Shown in pieces: positions 4,644 to 9,643 of a DNA stretch of 9,643 nucleotides. Made by a program: the position numbers and the translations under genes. Within the stretch, counting starts at the first letter, position 1, and every line of letters begins with the position of its first letter. Below the pieces are notes generated by a model that was not told where the DNA came from, did not search any database, and saw only the letters and a program-made list of their open reading frames with translations. This stretch comes from an uncultured Clostridia bacterium (GTDB taxonomy: Bacteria > Bacillota > Clostridia > TANB77 > CAG-508). Location of the stretch: NCBI GenBank assembly GCA_948528155.1, contig CAOSZT010000087.1:1-9643 (forward strand). Direction: 5' to 3'.

Positions 4644-6290
4644 TTACTGGAACATCTCTAATCTTTTCACAACACTATCCTTTCCCAAAACCTGCATAAT
4701 ATCATACATATCAGGAGTATTAGTTCTCTTAGTCAAAGCAACTCTTAAAACAGTACTAACATCTCCAACATGAGCCTTATACATATCTGGATTAGCCTTA
4801 AATTCCTTAACTTCTTTAGCATATCCCATTTCTCCAGCTAATTCTTTAATTTTATCAAACCACATTTGTTTATCATCATTTTCATCATAATATTTTTCAA
4901 CATATAGTTTTAAAATTTTCTCAATATCTTCTTTATTATTTATTACTTGGAAAGGATATTCCTCAGTATTTTTTTCAAATTCTTTATCATACATATATGA
5001 AATATTTTCCTTTACATCTGCCCATTTTGAAATATCTTTTCTTGGTTTTTTGTTTCCTCTTTCTATTCCAAAAACCTTTAAAGCATAATCTTTATCTTGT
5101 AACAATTCTTCTAAGTCTGTATCATATTTCTTTGCCCATTCTAAAGATTTTTCATATACTTCTTCTGCTGTCATTTTTGATATAACAATTTTAGATACAT
5201 CTAACAATTTTATCATATCAAATAAAGCACCACTAACACTCATTTTATTTAATTGTAAATCAAATTCATTCATTGATTTATCTGGATTTGCTCTTCTCCA
5301 ATTTTCAAATGTTGAATTTGCTATATTTAATAAATACTCTTTTACTGCGTCTGATGGAATTCCCTCTTCTGCATAATAGCTTACTGCTGCTTCTGGGTCT
5401 TTTCTTTTACTCAATTTTCTTTTATTCCCATTATCATTTTTCATAATTGGTGCAATATGTGCATATTTAGGAGCTTTAAATCCTAATTCATAAAATAATT
5501 GTAAGTGTAATGGTACTGAAGAAAGCCACTCATCTCCTCTTATAATATGTGTTGTACCCATTAAATGATCATCAACAGCATGTGCAAAATGATATGTTGG
5601 TAATCCATCTGCTTTTATAATTACTATATCTTGGTCATTTTCTGGAAAATCCACATTCCCTTTGATTACATCATGATGTTTTATTTTTCTATCTTCTCTA
5701 CCTGGTGATTTGAATCTAATTATGTATTTTTCACCATTTTGTATTTTTTTTATTGCTTCCTCAACTGTTACATTTCTACATTTTGCCCATACTCCATAAT
5801 ATCCTGGTCTTATTTTTGCATTTTCTTGTTTTGCTCTTATTTGTTCTACTTCTTCTGTAGCACAAAAACAAGGATATGCTTTCCCCTGCTCTATTAGATA
5901 TTTTGCATATGCTTGATATATTTCTTTTCTTTGACTTTGTTTATATGGTCCATAATTCCCTTTTCCTTCTATTTCTGATGTCATTCCTTCATCTGGTATT
6001 ATTCCAAAACTATTAAAAGAATTTACAATATCTGTTGTTCCTTTTTCTATTTCTCTTTTTTGATCTGTATCTTCTATTCTCAAGAAAAATACTCCTTGTG
6101 TTTGTTCTGCCATCTTTCTTGCAACTAAAGCTTGATATAGTGTTCCAACATGTACAAATCCTGTAGGACTTGGTGCTACTCTTGTTACTATTGCTCCTTC
6201 TGGTAAATTTCTTCTTGGATATTTTTCTTCATAATATGATATTTCCTTTGCTTCTGGGAATATTATGTTTGCTAAATCTTTATAATCCAT
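4644..6290 (-). CDS. gltX: Glutamyl-tRNA synthetase
   Basis: Class I synthetase, cytoplasmic, charges tRNA(Glu). 548 residues; GAGGAG at 6304-6299 sits 8 nt before the ATG. A leader of about 32 residues precedes the Rossmann core. APSPTGFVHVGT at 39-50 contains the HIGH-type signature, here HVGT. RIEDTD is at 71-76, DGLPTYHFAHAVDDHLMG at 228-245, HIIRGDEWLSS at 248-258, and KLSKR (the KMSKS-type loop) at 292-296. C-terminal anticodon-binding helices follow to residue 548. The length and N-terminal extension fit the longer GluRS form common in Clostridia rather than the approximately 480-residue Bacillus/E. coli form. In organisms without GlnRS this enzyme also charges tRNA(Gln) for amidation by GatCAB, but nothing in the window tests that. 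Confidence 0.95.
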   Translation of the reverse strand: MDYKDLANIIFPEAKEISYYEEKYPRRNLPEGAIVTRVAPSPTGFVHVGTLYQALVARKMAEQTQGVFFLRIEDTDQKREIEKGTTDIVNSFNSFGIIPDEGMTSEIEGKGNYGPYKQSQRKEIYQAYAKYLIEQGKAYPCFCATEEVEQIRAKQENAKIRPGYYGVWAKCRNVTVEEAIKKIQNGEKYIIRFKSPGREDRKIKHHDVIKGNVDFPENDQDIVIIKADGLPTYHFAHAVDDHLMGTTHIIRGDEWLSSVPLHLQLFYELGFKAPKYAHIAPIMKNDNGNKRKLSKRKDPEAAVSYYAEEGIPSDAVKEYLLNIANSTFENWRRANPDKSMNEFDLQLNKMSVSGALFDMIKLLDVSKIVISKMTAEEVYEKSLEWAKKYDTDLEELLQDKDYALKVFGIERGNKKPRKDISKWADVKENISYMYDKEFEKNTEEYPFQVINNKEDIEKILKLYVEKYYDENDDKQMWFDKIKELAGEMGYAKEVKEFKANPDMYKAHVGDVSTVLRVALTKRTNTPDMYDIMQVLGKDSVVKRLEMFQ

Positions 6291-6527
6291 TTTTTCATCT
6301 CCTCAAATTTTAATCTATCCTTATATTTTTATAAAAATTTCAATTTTTATATTGTATATTATAGCTCAATATTCTCAATTTTTCAATTGCTTTACAAAAT
6401 TTCTAGAGTAAAAAATTTTCTTATAAACATTCCACTTTCAAAATCATTTCAAACTAAACCATCTGACATTTTTTCACATTCCTTTGTAACAAAATAAACC
6501 CTCCTTATTAAACTTTTTGTCTAATAA
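6291..6527. other. AT-rich intergenic region upstream of gltX
   Basis: No coding sequence was found on either strand. It holds the gltX ribosome site and promoter. A 10-bp palindrome (TATAAAAATT 6330-6339 and AATTTTTATA 6342-6351) lies right at the predicted gltX transcript start. On the minus strand a good-looking AAGGAGG near 6507-6501 precedes only an 11-codon frame. Apart from these I see nothing in it. Confidence 0.5.
6358..6386 (-). promoter_or_regulatory. Promoter of gltX
   Basis: Minus strand TTGAAA (6386-6381), a 17-bp spacer and a perfect TATAAT (6363-6358). Start of transcription is expected near 6351, giving a leader of about 60 nt that shows no T-box features. Confidence 0.65.
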
Positions 6528-6710
6528 TTGGGGTTCACTTCAAAACAAAATGTAAAACAAGTTATTATTAATTCTATAATAGGTCATAGTAATGATGATA
6601 TTGGTGATGATATTTATACTCATATCTCAATAGAAGAAAAACAAGAAGCAATAAAACAAGTTACATACAAAGAGCAAAAAAAATTATATGTATTTTCTGC
6701 TACTGGATAA
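6528..6710 (+). pseudogene. Remnant of a tyrosine recombinase/integrase C-terminus
   Basis: A 60-codon frame opens with TTG right after an in-frame TAA and ends in TAA at 6708-6710. It has no ribosome site. Its middle matches the end of phage/ICE-type tyrosine recombinases: IIGHSNDD (the GH-S of box II) followed 9-10 residues later by IYTHIS, whose Tyr corresponds to the nucleophile, then EEKQEAIKQV, the usual terminal helix. The catalytic RHT box, the N-terminal arm-binding and core-binding domains and any element genes are absent, so this is a decayed fragment of an integrated element. The tail after the helix (KKLYVFSATG) does not look like family sequence. Confidence 0.7.
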
Positions 6711-6739
6711 TTAAAAAAACTCATTTAAAAACCAACACA

Positions 6740-6779
6740 AAAAAAGAAACTATATTCTCCAAAATATAGTTTCTTTTTT
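6740..6779 (-). terminator. Intrinsic terminator after rnj
   Basis: A 17-bp perfect stem, 6740-6756 with 6763-6779, around a 6-nt loop. The stem base is A-rich on one side and T-rich on the other, so either strand gives a U-run. It lies 130 nt beyond the rnj stop and also follows the recombinase remnant on the plus strand. It separates rnj from the gltX promoter. Confidence 0.8.
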
Positions 6780-6899
6780 ATAGTATTTTTTTATATCAAT
6801 TCTTCCATTTTTTAAGTCAAAAACCTCTAAAAACTCATTCCGCAAGTTCCAAACTAGTTCCACAGACCAATCATCAACTCTTAAACCTATTGATTTCAA
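6750..6899 (-). other. Open frame of 49 codons directly behind rnj, doubtful
   Basis: Two codons past the rnj stop, in the same frame, a TTG at 6899 opens 49 codons ending in TAG inside the terminator stem. The composition looks protein-like (VDDWSVELVWNLRNEF, then FDLKNGRIDIKKYY), which is unusual for AT-rich intergenic DNA. There is no ribosome site and no recognised homologue. It may be a gene remnant from the same decayed element as the recombinase fragment, a former C-terminal part, or chance. Confidence 0.2.
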
Positions 6900-6908
6900 G
6901 CATTTTCG

Positions 6909-8936
6909 TTATACTTCCATTATAATCGGGATAATCATAGGATTTCTTTTAGTTTTTACAAAAATATACTCTCTCAAATTCTCTCTAACAGTAGATTTAA
7001 TAGTAGACCAATCTCTAATACTCTTTTCCTCACACTGTCTAATTTCATGTCTAACAACATTTTTAACATCATCCATCAAATTCTCAGACTCTCTAACATA
7101 CACAAATCCCCTAGAAATAACATCTGGACCTGCAACAACCTCACCAGTAGAAGAATCCATTGTTAAAACAATAACAATTAAACCATCTTGAGATAAATGT
7201 TGTCTATCTCTTAAAACAATACTTCCTACATCTCCAACACCTAGACCATCAACTAAAACTCTACCATTTGGAACCATACCACTAAATTTAGCTTCTTCTT
7301 GGCTAATCTCTAAAACTTTTCCATTTTCTAATAAAATAACATTTTTTGCAGGAATTCCCATCATTTGAGCAGTTTCTCCATGTGCCACTAACTGTCTATA
7401 CTCACCATGAACTGGTATAAAATATTTAGGCTTTGTTAATGCTAAAATCAATTTTTGCTCTTCTTGGCAAGCATGTCCTGAAACATGTACATCTGCCAAA
7501 GTACTATATACTACTTCTGCACCAATTTGCATTAAATCATCAATTACTTTTGAAACTGACTTCTCATTTCCTGGTATTGGATTTGCTGAAATTATAACTA
7601 AGTCATTTGATGTTATTTTAACTTTTCTGTGATCTCCTGCTGCCATTCTTGTTAATGCTGACATTGTTTCTCCTTGACTTCCAGTTGTTATAATAACTAA
7701 TTGCTCATCATTATATGTTGACATCATATCTATATCAATAAAAATATCTTCTGGACAATCTATATATCCCAATTCTCTTGCAGTTGTAATCATATTTATC
7801 ATACTTCTACCACATACTGCTATTTTTCTTCTATATTTTACAGCTGAACTTACTATTTGTTGAACTCTGTGTACATTTGAGGCAAATGTTGCTACTACTA
7901 TTCTTTTTGTACATCTTTCAAATAAATTATCAAATACAGGTCCTATTGAGCTTTCAGACATTGTAAATCCTTTTCTTTCTGCATTTGTACTATCAGACAT
8001 TAATGCTAATATTCCCTGATTTCCTAATTCTGCTATTCTTCCGAAATCCATCATTTTCCCATCTATTGGTGTATAATCTATTTTAAAATCTCCTGTGTGT
8101 AATATTGTTCCTTCTGGTGTAGTTATTGCAAGCATTACAGAATCTGGAATACTGTGTGAACTCCTTATAAATTCTACTTTAAAGTTTTTTCCATAGTTTA
8201 TAGTCTGTCCTTGTGTTACTTCAATTAATGTTGAACTTCTTAAAATTCTATGTTCTTCTAATTTATTTTTTATTAATCCCATTGCTAATTTAGGAGCATA
8301 TATAGGTATATTTATTTGTTTTAATAAATATGGTACACTTCCTATGTGATCTTCATGTCCATGTGTTATTATTAGTCCCTTTATTTTTTCTAAGTTTCTT
8401 TGTAAATATGTTATATCTGGTATTACTAAATCTATTCCTAACATATCATCTTCTGGAAATGATAATCCACAATCTACTACTATTATTTCATCTTCATATT
8501 CAAATACTGTAATATTTTTTCCTACTTCGTGTAACCCTCCTAATGGGATTATTTTTAATTTCGCTTTTTTGAATATATTGTTATTTGTATTACTTCTACT
8601 TCCTTTTCTATTTTTATTTTCTATTTGATTTTTTCCTATTTCATTCAATACTTTTTCTACTTCTGTTTCATATTCTTGTTTTTGTTCCATTGTTATTTCT
8701 CTCTTTTTCCCTCTTTGTCTTAAATCTCTATTATTAATTTCTTTTTGATTTCTTTTGATTTCTTGATTTTGTCCTATTCTTGTTTTTGTATTTCTTCCTG
8801 TTTTTTCTATATTTTTCTCTCTAGAATTCTTCACATTGCTTTCTTCATTTTCTGTTTTTCTCGTTCTTGTCCTTCCTGTTTTTCTTGTTTTTTTCTCTTC
8901 TTTATTTTCTTTACTGTTTAATTCATCTTGTGTCAT
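6909..8936 (-). CDS. rnj: Ribonuclease J with long charged N-terminal extension
   Basis: Metallo-beta-lactamase/beta-CASP ribonuclease with 5'-3' exonuclease and endonuclease activity in the family; central to mRNA decay and rRNA maturation in Firmicutes. 675 residues against about 555 usually. Residues 1-125 are an extra low-complexity segment of Lys, Arg, Glu, Asn, Thr and Gln with short KTGR/RTRK-like repeats. The core starts at about 126 with KLKIIPLGGLHEVGKN. Metal ligands: HGHEDH at 192-197, H261, TGDFK with D283. SDSTN is at 314-318. Beta-CASP and later motifs are TTGSQGE (417-423), HVSGHA (484-489) and PVHGEYR (508-514). The end, IIPIIMEV, is the normal family terminus, so the stop is right. 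GGAGAGG lies before the ATG at 8936; an in-frame ATG at codon 83 has a weaker site. The gene is monocistronic with its own promoter and terminator. Confidence 0.95.
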   Translation of the reverse strand: MTQDELNSKENKEEKKTRKTGRTRTRKTENEESNVKNSREKNIEKTGRNTKTRIGQNQEIKRNQKEINNRDLRQRGKKREITMEQKQEYETEVEKVLNEIGKNQIENKNRKGSRSNTNNNIFKKAKLKIIPLGGLHEVGKNITVFEYEDEIIVVDCGLSFPEDDMLGIDLVIPDITYLQRNLEKIKGLIITHGHEDHIGSVPYLLKQINIPIYAPKLAMGLIKNKLEEHRILRSSTLIEVTQGQTINYGKNFKVEFIRSSHSIPDSVMLAITTPEGTILHTGDFKIDYTPIDGKMMDFGRIAELGNQGILALMSDSTNAERKGFTMSESSIGPVFDNLFERCTKRIVVATFASNVHRVQQIVSSAVKYRRKIAVCGRSMINMITTARELGYIDCPEDIFIDIDMMSTYNDEQLVIITTGSQGETMSALTRMAAGDHRKVKITSNDLVIISANPIPGNEKSVSKVIDDLMQIGAEVVYSTLADVHVSGHACQEEQKLILALTKPKYFIPVHGEYRQLVAHGETAQMMGIPAKNVILLENGKVLEISQEEAKFSGMVPNGRVLVDGLGVGDVGSIVLRDRQHLSQDGLIVIVLTMDSSTGEVVAGPDVISRGFVYVRESENLMDDVKNVVRHEIRQCEEKSIRDWSTIKSTVRENLREYIFVKTKRNPMIIPIIMEV

Positions 8937-9010
8937 TATTTTTTCCTCTCCTTCTTTTTATTTTTGATTAGTAAAATCATAATTTCAATTTTTTATAAAG
9001 CCCTTAGCCT

Positions 9011-9031
9011 AAAAAAGCATATAAATATGCT
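9011..9031 (-). terminator. Possible attenuator in the rnj leader
   Basis: On the minus strand AGCATAT (9031-9025) pairs with ATATGCT (9022-9016) and is followed at once by a run of T (complement of the A-run 9016-9011). It has the form of a small intrinsic terminator located inside the leader, 75-95 nt before the rnj ATG. The stem is only 7 bp with two loop bases and is AT-rich, so efficiency would be low or conditional. Confidence 0.35.
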
Positions 9032-9064
9032 ATATATTAATAACTTTCACACAATAATCTAATA

Positions 9065-9090
9065 ACAAATAATTTATCTCAATTATTTGT
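9065..9090. repeat. 10-bp inverted repeat in the rnj leader
   Basis: ACAAATAATT (9065-9074) and AATTATTTGT (9081-9090) are exact reverse complements with a 6-nt spacer. It could be a hairpin in the leader RNA or a dyad operator; AT-richness makes chance possible. Confidence 0.4.
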
Positions 9091-9222
9091 CTATACCTTA
9101 TATATAATATTTCTCATTTTTTCTATTTTTAATCCGATCTCTTATATTTATTGTTCATACTAATTTAAACTACATGGTTTCAAAAAAATCTCATTTTTTT
9201 GCCCTTTGGCAATCTGTTTTTT

Positions 9223-9251
9223 ATTTTAGCATATATTGTAAAAAATGTCAA
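9223..9251 (-). promoter_or_regulatory. Strong promoter of rnj
   Basis: Minus strand: perfect TTGACA (9251-9246), a 17-bp spacer with TG just before the -10 (ATGC), and TAAAAT (9228-9223). Transcription would start near 9216. It lies about 50 bp beyond the end of the IS element, so the insertion did not disrupt it. Confidence 0.75.
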
Positions 9252-9297
9252 ATTTTATATTCAAAAAATAGTGTAAAATAGTTTTGTAGAAATAATT

Positions 9298-9323
9298 ATC
9301 CCCCAGTATAACTGGGGGATTTT
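9298..9323. terminator. Terminator-like hairpin at the IS boundary
   Basis: A 10-bp GC-rich stem with a 3-nt ATA loop. On the plus strand it is followed by TTTT; on the minus strand by AATTATTT. It probably stops tnpA transcripts before they reach the rnj promoter, and may also be the right-end transposase recognition hairpin. Confidence 0.55.
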
Positions 9324-9407
9324 CATATCGGCCTATAAGGCCTTGATACTAGCTGACGCTGAAGCGTCTCAGTTTGACAGCCTTCGCCACTTACACTTGC
9401 GTCTTTT
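9298..9407 (-). mobile_element. Structured right-end region of an IS200/IS605 element
   Basis: This 110-bp stretch between the tnpA stop and the AT-rich rnj promoter is clearly richer in G and C than its surroundings and packed with hairpins: ATCCCCCAGT/ACTGGGGGAT (9298-9307 with 9311-9320), GGCCT/AGGCC (9330-9334 with 9338-9342), and GACGCT/AGCGTC (9355-9360 with 9363-9368). A second GCGTC at 9399-9403 offers an alternative partner. Subterminal hairpins at the right end are the recognition sites of Y1 transposases, and omega-type guide RNAs come from the same end in TnpB-bearing relatives. No tnpB is present here. The exact element boundary cannot be set from one copy; it is probably near 9291-9298. 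Confidence 0.6.
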
Positions 9408-9643
9408 TTACTTACTACCCTTAAAAGGGTCTTTATATTCTTTTATTGTTATTTGATCTGTCATCATATCTTCATTTAATTGATTTGCTACATATCTTGC
9501 CACTGCTGTTTTATTATTTCCTACTGTACTTACATAATACCCTCGACACCAAAATACTCTATTTCCATATTTGTATTTTAAATTTGCGTGCCTTTCGAAT
9601 ATTATTAATGTACTTTTCCCTTTCAAATATCCTACAAAACTTG
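9408..9643 (-). CDS. tnpA: IS200/IS605 family transposase TnpA, C-terminal part
   Basis: HUH-type Y1 transposase that moves single-stranded DNA. The frame stays open to the window edge (SFVGYLKGKS precedes the TTG at 9626), so the gene starts outside and only the last 77 or so residues are visible. Recognisable family stretches are GYLKGKSTLIIFERHANLKY, YGNRVFWCRGYYVSTVG, and ARYVANQLNED, whose Tyr is the expected nucleophile. DPFKG close to the stop is the usual ending. The HUH metal motif should lie just beyond the edge and cannot be checked. The visible part has no stop or frameshift, so the copy may be intact. It points toward rnj. Confidence 0.9.
   Translation of the reverse strand, partial: SFVGYLKGKSTLIIFERHANLKYKYGNRVFWCRGYYVSTVGNNKTAVARYVANQLNEDMMTDQITIKEYKDPFKGSK

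Larger units (their letters stand above)
8937..9222 (-). promoter_or_regulatory. Long 5' leader of rnj
   Basis: About 280 nt lie between the predicted transcript start and the rnj ATG, with no coding frame I would defend on either strand. It contains three inverted repeats: TTGCC/GGCAA at 9199-9212, a 10-bp repeat at 9065-9090 and a terminator-like hairpin at 9016-9031. A leader this long with several hairpins suggests post-transcriptional control. Autoregulation through a 5' leader is known for RNase E, but for this gene it is only a suggestion. Confidence 0.45.

Noticed and set aside
4997..5185. 62-codon plus-strand frame inside gltX
   Set aside because: Antisense shadow of gltX; Leu/Phe-rich because of the AT-rich complementary strand.
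6490..6507. Minus-strand AAGGAGG upstream of a start codon
   Set aside because: The frame behind it closes after about 11 codons, so no gene can be supported.
8330..8512. 60-codon plus-strand frame inside rnj, apparently hydrophobic
   Set aside because: Antisense to the RNase J metal-binding region; hydrophobicity is an artefact of T-rich codons, and there is no ribosome site.

Overview
The window is strongly AT-rich, with close-packed genes, good Shine-Dalgarno sites (AGGAGG type), sigma-A-like promoters (TTGACA/TATAAT) and U-tailed hairpin terminators. Its gene content (RNase J, a YyzM/DUF951 protein, EngB/YsxC, a clostridial-style GluRS and SerRS, an IS200/IS605 transposase) points to a low-GC Firmicute, most likely a member of the Clostridia. 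The species cannot be named from this sequence.

Layout. Positions 1-975 (+) hold the tail of one gene and a complete second gene, both ending in a DUF1653-like domain. The complete one begins with a dCTP deaminase/dUTPase-fold domain whose catalytic Glu position appears to be Leu. Positions 1079-3045 (+) carry serS and engB; two near-identical 24-bp repeats flank serS, and engB ends at a strong terminator. Positions 3090-3377 (-) encode a small Cys-rich membrane protein. A divergent intergenic region leads to 3599-4273 (+), an orphan gene with an N-terminal four-cysteine cluster and three 57-bp tandem repeats. It ends in a perfect 39-bp inverted repeat that also serves as the convergent terminator for the genes on the right. 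Positions 4369-6290 (-) carry gltX followed by a DUF951 gene. Positions 6291-6908 are mostly non-coding and contain the gltX promoter, a decayed tyrosine-recombinase C-terminus (6528-6710, +) and the rnj terminator. Positions 6909-8936 (-) encode RNase J with a long charged N-terminal extension, preceded by a leader of about 280 nt and a strong promoter. Positions 9298-9643 (-) are the 3' end of an IS200/IS605 element: a partial tnpA followed by a GC-rich, hairpin-rich segment.

Functionally the core genes serve translation and RNA metabolism: SerRS and GluRS charge tRNAs, EngB assists large-subunit ribosome assembly, and RNase J degrades and matures RNA. The unusual parts are the gene pair at the left end, the orphan repeat gene with its palindrome, the two mobile-element traces, and the structured leaders. 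No complete defence system, CRISPR array, rRNA or tRNA gene was recognised.
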